DNA of 38,747 nucleotides from DATAXP01 sp036272935 (GTDB taxonomy: Bacteria > Planctomycetota > Planctomycetia > Pirellulales > PNKZ01). The notes under the pieces were generated by a model. That model was given only the letters and a program-made list of their open reading frames with translations. It did not search any database and had not been told where the DNA came from. This document shows positions 23,551 through 34,800 of the stretch, piece by piece; the first letter of the stretch is position 1; every line of letters starts with the position of its first letter. The stretch spans positions 1 through 38,747 of the forward strand of contig DATAXP010000163.1 in the NCBI GenBank assembly GCA_036272935.1, read 5' to 3'. The position numbers were made by a program, and so were the translations under genes.

Positions 23551-24812
23551 GGCGCGGCCGCGGGCGACGGCTTGCGGAAGAAGCCCCAAATGTCGACGAC
23601 CGGTTTGTTCTTGACGTCGAGGTTGCGATATTCGGCATGCGGCGCGCACAGCACCAGCAGATCGCTGCGATCGATCACCTCATCGAGCGGCAGCAGGTCG
23701 GGGTCGGTCGTCACGTGCGGATCGGTCGTCAGCACTTTGCCGGCGTGCAGCATCAGCAACTTCTTTAGCTTGTAGCTGAGGCTCGAGCGCGTGTCGTCGC
23801 AATCGGCCTTGAACGCCATGCCGAGCAGGCCGATGGTCATCGACGCCAGTGGATATTTCTTCTGGATGTCGTCGACCATGAACAGCACCAGGCCTTCATT
23901 GGTGAGCATCGCCGCCTGGCCCAGCGCGAAGTTGTTGCGCGAGAAAGCTGCCAATTGCATCGTGTCTTTCAGCAAGCAGGGGCCGGCCGTGAAGCCCGCC
24001 GCCGGAATATTGCGGCCGCGCGGATAACTTTCCTTCAGCGCTTCGAGCACGCGGTTGTAATCGACCCCGGCCGAATGCGCGATCATGTAGAACTGGTTGG
24101 CGATTGCAAAGTTGATGTACCGATACGCGTTGGCGAATAGCTTCGAGAACTCGGCCTCGAGCGGCGACACACGCACCACCTTTGGCGCGATCCGCCCGAA
24201 CAGCCCGGCAGCTAATTCTTCGGCCTTGGGTGTGGTACCGCTCACGAGTTGCGGCAGCGATTGCAGCTCTTCGACGGCAAACCCCTGCACGATCCGCTCG
24301 GGGCAATAAGCCAGGCGGGGGCGCTTGCCGTGGCTGGCCAGATATTTGGCCAACCATTGCGTGGTGCCGGGATACACCGTCGAACGCAGGATGATGAGCT
24401 GGTCGTCTTGCAGGTACGGCAGCGCCGCGTCGGCCCACTGCTTCATCACGCGCGTTTCGGGATTCAGGAACTCGTCGACCGGAGTGCCGATGGTCACGAG
24501 CACGATCGGCACGCCGGCAATCTCGCGCGGATCGCTGGTCAACGACAGCCGCCGCTCGGCCAGCACCTTGTCCAACAGCGGCTGAGCGCCGACCTCTTCA
24601 AACGGCATCTGCCCGGCACGCACCTTGGACAAAGCGCGCTCGTCGAGATCGACAATCCGCACGTGCAGGCCGCGGCTTGCCAGCACGATTGCCAGCGGCA
24701 AGCCGACGTGTCCCGCCCCGCCGACAATACATATGTCAGGTTTTGCGCGGCCGCCGGCTACGGCAGTGGCCGCGATCGAATCGGGGTTCGACGATTGCTT
24801 GGCTGTGGCCAT
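23547..24812 (-). CDS. UDP-glucose/GDP-mannose-type nucleotide-sugar 6-dehydrogenase
   Basis: 421 aa with GGAGGG upstream of the ATG. The NAD-binding motif is CIVGGAGHVGLP (about 28-39) and D55 binds the adenosine ribose (VRIVDLDER). The middle domain has LRSTVYPGTT and AYCPERIVQG. The catalytic cysteine is C279 in GFTAGPCLLKD, with K282. A residue normally Glu in the ANE motif is Gln here (FAIANQFY). Overall it is nearer to the WecC/VipA branch (UDP-HexNAc dehydrogenases) than to UDP-glucose dehydrogenase, but substrate assignment by eye is uncertain. It makes an NDP-uronic acid for the glycan built by this operon. Confidence 0.88.
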   Translation of the reverse strand: MATAKQSSNPDSIAATAVAGGRAKPDICIVGGAGHVGLPLAIVLASRGLHVRIVDLDERALSKVRAGQMPFEEVGAQPLLDKVLAERRLSLTSDPREIAGVPIVLVTIGTPVDEFLNPETRVMKQWADAALPYLQDDQLIILRSTVYPGTTQWLAKYLASHGKRPRLAYCPERIVQGFAVEELQSLPQLVSGTTPKAEELAAGLFGRIAPKVVRVSPLEAEFSKLFANAYRYINFAIANQFYMIAHSAGVDYNRVLEALKESYPRGRNIPAAGFTAGPCLLKDTMQLAAFSRNNFALGQAAMLTNEGLVLFMVDDIQKKYPLASMTIGLLGMAFKADCDDTRSSLSYKLKKLLMLHAGKVLTTDPHVTTDPDLLPLDEVIDRSDLLVLCAPHAEYRNLDVKNKPVVDIWGFFRKPSPAAAP

Positions 24813-24827
24813 CGGCGGCCCTCCGGT

Positions 24828-25370
24828 TCAAAAAAGTCGCGGCGTGCAGCCTGCCGAACACGACAACAACAGGGCGGCCAGGTGCAGGGCATGGTCGAAC
24901 TCGCCGGAACCGATCATCCGCAGCAGCTCGGTGCGAGAGCACAACTGGACCTCGATTCCTGATTCCGGCCGATAATCGACCCGAGGCGGCTCCAGGCTGG
25001 TGGCCCAGAAACACCAGAGCCGGTTCGCCAGCCGCCCAGTATCGGGCCGGACCGTCCCCAACAGGCGCAACTCGCCAGCGCGGTATCCGGTTTCCTCTTC
25101 CAGTTCACGGCGAGCGGTCAGCTCGGGCGACTCACCGGGTTCCACAGTACCCGCGGGAAGCTCCCACGTAAACTGCTCCACCGCCGGCCGAAACTGCCGA
25201 ACTAGCACCAGGCGCTCGTCATCGGTCCAAGCGGTCACCGCCACATAATCGTCAAGCTCGAGCGCGAAGTATCGACTTGCCGGATCTTCGGCCGGCCAGT
25301 GCTTAGCGACTAGCCGGAACCACGGTGTTTCCAGCACGCGGTCTTTATCGAGCTGCATGGAATCGCTCAT
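24828..25370 (-). CDS. Nudix hydrolase (ADP-ribose / NDP-sugar pyrophosphatase type)
   Basis: 180 aa. The Nudix box is complete: G74, five residues, E80, seven residues, R88-E89-L90, E92-E93, G95-Y96. The preceding VRQFRPAVEQFTWELPAG is typical of ADP-ribose/NDP-sugar hydrolases. It cleaves a nucleoside diphosphate linked to another group. As first gene of a sugar operon it may act on an NDP-sugar. The start at 25370 has its GGAG directly abutting the ATG; the ATG at 25358 (MQLDKDRV) has that GGAG at a better distance and may be the true start. It ends 15 bp before the dehydrogenase gene. Confidence 0.87.
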   Translation of the reverse strand: MSDSMQLDKDRVLETPWFRLVAKHWPAEDPASRYFALELDDYVAVTAWTDDERLVLVRQFRPAVEQFTWELPAGTVEPGESPELTARRELEEETGYRAGELRLLGTVRPDTGRLANRLWCFWATSLEPPRVDYRPESGIEVQLCSRTELLRMIGSGEFDHALHLAALLLSCSAGCTPRLF

Positions 25371-25735
25371 CTCCGGCGGATCGCGGAATCCGCCTCCTCA
25401 TGGGCGAGGCTGTTACAGGTAGCGCGGCCAGGCGAAGGTTGCGACATGACAATCGTATCACTTGGTCCGCGAGCCCGGCGGCCGAATTCTTCGACCACAA
25501 ACGGGGCCTCCGGTCGCTCGCAATCCACCCGTTAGTTGGGTGTCTAGGTGTCGTACTTCAGGTGCGCCCAAACCGCGCAAGAATGTCACGGTCCGCCACG
25601 GCGAAATGCGCTAAAAGCCATTCCTAGTCTTTTTACAACTTTTTCCTCGACGTGTTGTTTTTTTACGATTAAAACGGGGAAATGCTGGCGTCGAGGCAGC
25701 AGGGGGATTGTTGGTGGGGGAATTTGTAGGGATCG

Positions 25736-25760
25736 GTCAGACTTTCTTGTCTGACTTTTT
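25736..25760 (+). terminator. Terminator-like hairpin in the leader of the giant gene
   Basis: GTCAGAC (25736-25742), loop TTTCTT, GTCTGAC (25749-25755), then TTTTT. This is a textbook intrinsic terminator shape reading rightwards, 124 bp before the giant gene's ATG. As no plus-strand gene precedes it for thousands of bases, it may act as an attenuator or stop stray transcription. Confidence 0.55.
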
Positions 25761-25786
25761 GTCGCTTCCTTCTGCATTTTTGTCGC
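25756..25786 (+). repeat. Pair of 10-bp direct repeats upstream of the giant gene
   Basis: TTTTTGTCGC occurs at 25756-25765 and 25777-25786, centre to centre 21 bp, which is two helical turns. The spacing would put two bound proteins on the same DNA face. The first copy also supplies the T tract of the hairpin. Confidence 0.5.
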
Positions 25787-25883
25787 AATCGGGTGGTTCG
25801 TGGACTGCTCCTAGTGCGGACAGTTTGTCGTGGCCAACGGCAAACCAAGGCGGATCTCTTTAAGTTGTAGGGATACAGTCGAA

Positions 25884-28800
25884 ATGCATTCGCATGCTCT
25901 TGGTCGTTGCGCACGCGCTCTGTTCCGCGCGGCGCTGGTCGTTGCAGTGAGTGTCGGTTGCTGGAGCGCGATGAGTGATCACGCGCTCGCGCAGTCCGCG
26001 ACTACAGGTTGGTTCACAGTGACCAACAGCGGGCTCATCAACTTGAGTACCGGCACTGGTGGTGGCACTGGTGGGTGGACTGTGAGTTCAGGCACGGCGC
26101 CACCAATTAGCACTGCAACAACGCTGACATTCACCGACAACATTGCCGGCGCGACAACGCTCAACAACGACATCAACGGCACGACGGGCTTCACGGGCCT
26201 AACGGGCATCACCTTCAGCGGCACGCAAGGTGTGACGATCACCGGCAACGGTTTCAAATTCACGGCCGCCGCCAGCTCGATTACGTTCAGCACCGGGACG
26301 ACCGTGATGGCCGAAACATTTTCGGCGCCTGTCACGTTCGCCGGCACAACGACGACACTCGGCGCGTCACAGGCCGGCAGTTCGATCACCTTCAACGCGC
26401 TGACGCTCAGCGGCATCCTCGGCATCAGCGCCAACATGTCGGTCAACGCCGCGACGTTGGACATTGCCGGTGGCAACCGCACGATTACGAACTCCGCCGC
26501 GGTGGCGACCAACGGATCGACGTTTAGCGCGATCGTGCTCAATGCCGACGGTTCCGATCACATCCTCACTTTCTCTGGCATCGGCAACAACACGCTCAAC
26601 GGCGCGATCACCGGCGGTGGGAACTCGGGCATCTACCTGGCCGGCACCGGCACCACCACCATCTCGAACAACAACAGCGGCTTTCTCGGCAACATGACAA
26701 TATCGGGCGCGCAGACCGTCGCGCTCGTTTCGCCGACCAACGCCTTGGGCATGGGCAACCTCACCATCAGCGCCGCGATCACGCTGCTGGCCAACGCCCC
26801 GAGCATGGTCACGGTGGCCAACCCCACAATCACCCTCACTGGCGCCACGCTCACGCTCAATTCGAGCACCTCGCAAGGCATGGCGATCACCGGCACCGTC
26901 ATCAACTCTGGCGGCAACCGCACGATCACCAACAACGACGTCTCGGGCCTGACCATCAGCGGCACGCTGCGACTGAGCGAAAGCGGCGCGGCCGTTGGAC
27001 GTCTGCTTACCCTTGCCGGCACGGGCAACACTACCCTCAATGCGACCATTGATGCCAACGCGACGAACACCGGCGGATTCTCGATCGTCCCCACCGGCGG
27101 CAACGTCACGATCTCGGGCCTGTCGGTCGGCAGCGGCATCGGAGGCGACGCCGTCCCCACGCTGGCCATCAGCCCAGGCGCCACAGCGTTCGTCACGATT
27201 TCTCAGGACCTGTCGGCGTTCACCAACCCGCTCAGCTTAAGCGGCACGGGCACGATCTCACTGGCCGTGACCTCGAATCCCTTGGGCACTTCTCCGGTCA
27301 ACAACACGACGATCAATATCCTGCGGCCGACGGTCGCCGGCATTACCATTGGCAACAACATCACGTTGGGCGCCAACATCACGATTGCCGATTTCGCCAA
27401 TTCCAGCGGGTTGACGCTCTCGGGCACCGTCACCAACTCGGGCGGCAATCGCACGATCACCAACAACGATCTCACCGGCGGGTTGACGCTCTCCGGCACG
27501 TTGATGCTCAGCGAAAGCGGCGCCGCCGTCGGTCGTCTACTTACCCTCGCCGGGACCGGTAATACCACCCTCAACGCGGTGATCGATTCCAATGCGACCA
27601 ACACCGGCGGATTCTCGATCATTCCGACCGCTGGCAGCGTGACGATTTCGGGACTCTCGGTCGGTAGCGGCATCGGCGGCGACGCCATCCCGACGTTGAC
27701 CATCAGCCCCGGCGCCGCTGCGTCTGTGACCATCGCCCAGGACCTTTCTGCGTTCACCAACCCGCTCAACCTGAACGGCACCGGCACCATTTCACTGGCG
27801 GTTACCTCGAATCCTTTGGGTACCGCAGCCGTCAATAACCTTACGGTGAACATCCTGCGGCCGACGGTCGCCGGCATCAACATTGCCAACAGCATCACGC
27901 TGGGGGCGAATCTGACGATTGCCGACTTCGCGGCGACCGGCCTGACGCTTTCGGGCACGATCACCAACTCAGCCGGTCCACGCATCATCACCAATAACAA
28001 TAACACCGGGCTGACGCTCTCGGGCAACACGCTTTATCTCAGTGAAAGCACAGCTCTCGTCGGCCGCTTGCTCACAATCGCCGGCACTGGGAACACCACG
28101 CTCAGCAGCCTCACGCTCGTCGCTAACGCCACCAATACCGGCGGCTTTGCCTTGGTGCCGACCGGCGGCGGCGTCACCTTGTCGGGCCTGGCCATCGGCG
28201 GCTCGGCGATCCCCAACCTGACGTTCAGTCCTGGAGCGGCGGCGACGGTCACGTTGGCCACTGACCTGACCGCGTTCACCAGCACCAACTCGTTGGGGGG
28301 AACCGGTACTGTCTCGCTCGCCATTGCCACGAACCCCTTGGGTTCGGGCGTCATCAATAATGTCGCGGCCAGCGTTCTGCGGCCGAATGTCACCGGGATT
28401 ACTCTGGCCAACAACGTCACCTTGGCTGGCAACCTGACGATTGCCGACCCGCTCAATACCAGTTTTGCCGGTTTGACTCTTTCGGGCACGCTGACCAACT
28501 CGGCCGCCAACCGCATCATCACGGCCAGCAACGTCACGGGTGGCACGACGATCTCGGGCACGTTGATGCTTAGCGAGAGCGGCGCCGGAACCGGTCGCTT
28601 GCTGACGATTGCCGGCACCGGTTACACCACGGTCAGCGCAGTTGTCGACGCAAACAGCACCGCCACGGGTGGCCTGCAGTTTGGTCCGACCGGCGGCGGC
28701 TTGACGATCTCGGGGTTGTCGGTCGGCAGCGGCATCGGCAGCGACGCCATGCCGAGCCTCACGTTCGCCGGCACCACCGGCACCATCACGATCGCCACCG

Positions 28801-31800
28801 ACTTGAGCGCGTTCACGAGCACCAACTCGGTGAACGGCACCGGCACGATCGCCATCGGAATTGGCGCGAACTTGAATACCCCGCTTGGTTCGGGTCTGAT
28901 CACGGTCAGCGGCAACGGCATCATCTTGCCCGAAACCAGCGGCATCAACATCACCAACTCGATCAACCTTTCGGCGAGCCCGACCGTTGCCGCCTCACCG
29001 TTCGGCCTGACGATGTCGGGTGCGATCATTACGTTGAACAGCGCCACACGCACCATCACCAACAACAACGCGGGATTGACCATTTCCGATACCTTCGCCG
29101 TGGGCGTGAACGGCGGCCAATTGGCGGTTGCCGGCGCGGGCTACACGACGATCACCGACACGCTTGCCGCCTTGAACGGCATTAACTCCAGCATGGGGGC
29201 CGCGGGGATCGCCACTCTCTCCAACGGCTATGCCGGCACCGGTGGCACCATCACGCTGACCAGCGGCACGTTGGTCGCCAACGGATCGCTCACCACCGGT
29301 GGCGCCACGGCAATCTGGGCTGCGGGCGGATCGCTCACGAACCTTTACGCCAGCCCGCAAAACTTCGGTCTGCTGACCGACACCGCCGCGGCGACGATCG
29401 CTTCGGTGAATGGCGGCGGGATGTCGTTCAACGGCATCATCGGTGGCACCAGTACGGTGCACGTGCTCGCCTTGTCCGGCGCGCTAACCACCTCGAACGT
29501 GATGTTTGTTGACACGGCGGCCGCCACAACCCCGATTACCACGCTCAGCCTTACGATCGCCAACAATGCCACGCTGAGCATGTCGGCGGCCGGAGCGGTG
29601 TTCGCCTCGACCTACAGCGCCGGTCCGGCCACGGTGCTGCAATTGCAGAACAACGGTCAGATTAGTTTCGACAACACCACGACCAACGTGACGCGCATTG
29701 CTGCACCGAGCGCAACCGCGGGTACCCTCGCGTTGAGCATCGTCGGCAACGGCACGTTGAGCTTCCTGAGCGGCGGCGGCAACACAGCGAGCAGCCTGCT
29801 CGGGTTCGGCGCCGTCACGCTCACCAGCGGCGTAGGCACGATCAACTTTGGCAACGCGAATACCGCCACCGTGTCGGCCCAAACGCTTACGGCGGTCGCC
29901 GGCGCGGCGCTGGACATCTCCACGTCCGCGACGCTGGGCACGACGCAGACCGTCAGCTTCGCCAACGGTGTCAGCAACGGCCAATTCCTCACGGGCGTCG
30001 TGTTTGTCAATGAAAAAGACTTCGCCACGTACAGCGCCATCAACGGTGTGCAGTCGGCGACTGCCTTCTATCAGAACGTCGCCGCCAACGGCGCGCTGGG
30101 GCCGTTGACCGGCACGAACCTGGTCGAGAACATCAACGCCAGCTTGAACACGAGCATCTCCGGCGGCCAGTTGGCGATGGCCGGCCTGAAGCTCAACGGT
30201 GGCGATACCGTCTCGGCCGCCGACTCCGTGAGCTACCTGTTGCTGACCTATGGCGGCACGATCCTCGGCACCAATGCCGGCGGCATCATCGCCACCGGTG
30301 GCACGAGTACCATCACTGCACCGATCGTCTGGTCCAACGGTGGCAACCAGGTGATGACCATCGACGTGGCTAGCACCAGCGACAACTTGTATGTCAACTA
30401 CCTCAACACCGCCATCGAAGGGGTCTTGGGCAACGGCACCGGCACCGGTAGCTTGGAAAAGATCGGTCTGGGCACGTTGACCATCGGCGGCGGCTTGGGG
30501 CTTACCGCCGGCAACGGCTTGTTTATTAGCGAAGGTACCGTGGCGCTGGGGACCGGCATTACGCCGTTCGTGAACACCGGTCCAACGATTACGATGTCGC
30601 CAGGGACCACGCTCAATCTCAACGGCCTGCCTTCGGTGTTCATTGCCGGCCTCAACGGCTACGGCACCGTGCAGCTTGGCAACGCGGCGACGAACGAGAC
30701 GTTGACCCTCGGTGGAACGGCAACGTCGTTCACCTACGGCGGCACGTTCACCAACAGTGGGGCCGTTTACACGCTGGCCAAGACCGGCACCGGTACTGCC
30801 ACGTTCTCCAACTCGGCCAACCTATCGGGCATCACCAATGGCGTGAACGTGCTGGCCGGCGGCCTCAACCTTGGGATGAACCCCGGACAGTTTTTCACCG
30901 GCGGTTTGACGCTCACCAGTACGGCTGCGGTCAGCTTCAGCGGCTTGTATGGCGGCAGCGCAGTGCTCGGCCCGTTGGTGATCAACGCCACCAGCAGCAC
31001 CTCGGCGGCATTTCCGGTGATCGAATTCACCACGCCTGGCTCAGTCACGTTCTCCGGCGCAAGCAGCGCGGCCACGAACAGCTTTGTGTTGATGCGCGGG
31101 ACAGGGTTCGGCTCGACGAATAATGCGGACATCTACCTGGCAGGCACTGGCGCGCCGACCGGCGTGCTGCCTTGGGCCGTGGGCGATGTGGCGCTGACCG
31201 GCAGCGGCTCGGGCTTGTTAGCCGTCGATTCCGTGAGCGCCCTGGTGCGCTTCGCGGTCGATTCGGACTTCACGTTGCCCAACACCAACAACACCACGCC
31301 GACCGACCAGACGCAGGCGATCCTCTACAACGCCACCGGCGCCACCACCAACATCACGATCACCAATGCCGCCGCCGCGGCGGTGATGGTCGACCTCGGC
31401 AGCGCCAACCTGAGCGCGATCACGTTGTCCGGGCCTGGTGCCGGCGCCACGCTCACCGTGGGCAACGGCATCCTGCAATTCACCGGCAGCGGCGCCACCT
31501 CGTTTGCCGGGCAGACCGCCACTTTGAACGGCTTCAATAACGGCCTGCGGCTTGGCACCGGGGTGACCAACTGGACGGTGATCGTCAACAACACCAACGG
31601 CAATACGTTGGCCGAAACCGTGACCGTCGCCAGCCCGTTTGTCGGCACCACGCTGACCAAGGACGGCAACGGCGTGCTGGACTTGGCGGCCGCCAATAGC
31701 CTCACCGGCGCCGTCACGGTCAACAGCGGCAGCCTGGTGATTGCCAACGCCGCGGCGTTGACGGCTGCCAACGCGGTCACGTTGGAGACGCTCGATACGT

Positions 31801-34800
31801 TGACGATCTCCGACAATTTGGGGACCGTGACGCTCGCCGGCCTTACGGGAGTGGGAGCCTCCAACAACTTATACGTCGGTCAGAACGACACGCTCGAGCT
31901 CGGCACCTTCACCGGTTCGATCAGCACGGTGATGGCTACCGGGTCGTCGTTGATCATCGGCATCAACAACGCCGTTGGCACGATCAGCACCACGAGCCTC
32001 ACCGTTGCCCCAGGGCAAACCACTCCGCTGACGATCACGAAGCTTGGGTCAGGGGCCCAAACCTTCACCGACAGTCCACTGACGCTTTCGGCCAACGCCG
32101 CGTCGCCTGGCACAATCAACGTCACCAGCGGCAGCTTGCTCATCAATGCCAATACCGCGACGTCGACGTTGAGCAATGCGATCGTCAACATGAGCCCCGG
32201 TACGTCCCTCGCCTGGACCACGTCGGCCACGGCTCTGATTATTCAAGACAAGCTGATCAACAACGATGTGATCAATCTGGCGAACGCCTCGTTCAGCTAC
32301 GGTGTCGGCACCACAACGGCCAATATCACGGCGAACGCGGGCACGGCGGTACCGATCTCGTTCTCTGGCCAATCTGCCTTCACGTTCGTGCAAACCACCT
32401 CGACCGGCAGCACGATCCTGCCGACGACGCTCACCCGCGTGAATGATGGTGTACTGCTCGTTAATCCCACGTCCGGGACCTATGCCGCTGCGTTCGCTGG
32501 CGGTACGTTCGGCGGTGTGACCAGCACCACCGACACCGGTGGCATGAACATGCTGGTGACCAACTCCAGCAGCGGCTTCCTCTCGGGAACGCTGAACCAG
32601 AACAACCCGAACACGGCCATCGTGCCGTTCATCGTCGTCGGCACGGCCAACGGAACGACTGCCCAGAACGTCGCCCCCAGTTCGACCTCGGTCACTTTCG
32701 CCACGTTCGATGTCACCGGCAGTCTGCGCGCGGTGAACAGTAACGAAACCGTTTCGACGGTCGTTGCCGGCAACAACGTCGTGCTCAGCGCGGCGGGCAC
32801 CGGCCTGAGTCCATTCTCCGCCAACACGGCCGTCAACGCCTTGAGCCTCGTGAACACCGGCACCACCACCGGCGTGGCGGCGTTCACCGGCACCGGCCAA
32901 AACATCACCATCTCGAGCGGCCTGCTGATCTCGGCGGCCAATGCCAACTCGGTCAACGGCAACTCGCTCGCCGGAATTAACATCAGCTTCGGCAACACGC
33001 AATCGGTGGCGGTGGCGGGTGTGAACGAAGGCATTATTTATGCCGCCATGCCGACCACCCTAGCCGCCAATATCGTCGACAACTCCGGTACGCCGGTGAT
33101 GATCACCAAAGCGGGCCTCAACACCTTGACCCTGTCGGGTGCCAACCTGTATAGCGGCGGGACCAATTTGGAAGCCGGTACGTTGGCCGTGGTCGCCGGC
33201 AACTCGCTGGGCAATGGCTCGAACCTGACGATCTCCGGCAATAGCGCATTGCAATTTGGCGCGGCCGGGGTAACCGTCACCCAATCGGTCTTCGTTGCCA
33301 GCAGCGTGACGACGATTCTCGACGCGTCGCTCAATAGTGGCACGATTTCCGGAAACATCAGCCTCGCGAGCTCATTCAGTGGCGTCGTTCTTCCGGAAAG
33401 CACCGCCACGAGCAATATCGTGGTTCTTTCGGGAGCCAACAATTTCAGTGGCAGCACGATGACGCTCAGCGGCGGCTGGCTCGGCTTTGGCAATACCTCG
33501 GCGGTCAATGGATTGTCGACCATCTTTGTCACCACCAACAGCGGCTTCCAGCCGGCCGTGGCCAATATGGTTGTGGCGAGCAACATTCTCTTGGGTGGAG
33601 CTAACGCCACGCTGGGCGGCAACCTCGCCGTCTCGGCGGATCTCGGCATCGCGTCCGGCGGCGGCCTGACGCTCTCGGGCGTGATCACCAACTCCGGTAG
33701 CCGCCAGATCACCACCAGTAATTCCACGGGCCTGACGCTGTCCGGCGGCATCGTGCTGGCGGAAGCGATCACCGCCCGCACGCTTACGTTCGCTGGCATC
33801 GGGCCGGTCTACATCACCGGCACGATCACCAACTCAGGCGCCAACAACGTGCTGAACAACCTCGATGCCACGGGCGGGTTGACGATCACCGGCACGGTTG
33901 CCTTGTCGGAAACAAGCCTCACCGGGCGAGTGTTGACGATCAACGGAGCTGGCAATACGTACATCAACGCCACGTTCACCAACATCGGCACCGGCGGGCT
34001 GACCTTGGCCCCCACGGCAGGCGCGAACGCAATCACGATGGCCGGCAATCTGTCGACCTATAGCAACACACTCTCGATTAGTTCGGGCCTGGTGCAGTTG
34101 GCCACCACGTCGAATCCGCTGGGCGTAGGCACGGTCGACATTGCCGGAGCGGCGACCGTGGGTGTGCAAATCGCCGGGCTAACGCTGAACAACAACTTCG
34201 CCTTGAACAACACGTTCACCATCACCGGCACGCAGGGAGTGACGCTCTCAGGCACCATCACCAACTCGTTGGGCGGCCGCACGTTGGAGAACTACAACAA
34301 TGTCGGCATCACGTTCGACGGAATCATCGCTCCTTCTACGGCCACCAACACACCGGCCTTGATGGCGATTACCGGCACGGGATCGTCGACGATCAATAGC
34401 AACACCACGATCATTGACTATGCCAATGCGTTGAATTCGTCGACCGTCGGCACCCTCTCGAACACCACGGGCATCAGCGCGTTGGAGTTCAACACCGTCG
34501 CCGGCGGCAACGTGACGGTGACCGGCAACGTCGGCTTCGGCGTCTGGAGCAACTCGACGACATTCGCCGACATGCCGACGATCTCGTTCAACGGCGCCGC
34601 GGGCAGCACTGTGACCTTGGATGCCAACCTTGCCTCGCTGAGCGGCAGCGTGTTCGGTTTGGTCATGAACGGTACGGTCGTGATCGCCACGACCAGCAAT
34701 CCGCTGGGCAACGACGGCACGAACGGCAACCCGATGACGATCGTCTCGATCGGAGCCACCACCCCACAGATCGTCCCTGGTATCGCGGGACTCAACATCA

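Larger units (their letters stand above)
25371..25883. other. 513-bp divergent intergenic region between the sugar operon and the giant gene
   Basis: No gene seen. On the minus side a 7-bp inverted repeat (GGCGGAT 25375-25381, ATCCGCC 25388-25394) sits directly before the Nudix start. An extended -10 (TGATACGAT read on the minus strand, hexamer 25457-25452) could start the sugar operon, but no matching -35 was found. On the plus side lie T-rich stretches (25631-25664), a TACGAT at 25664-25669, a hairpin with T tract, and two direct repeats (listed separately). Confidence 0.5.

Noticed and set aside
26946..29072. CRISPR-like appearance of regular repeats
   Set aside because: The units are 530 bp, contiguous, in frame and translated; there are no short repeats with unique spacers.
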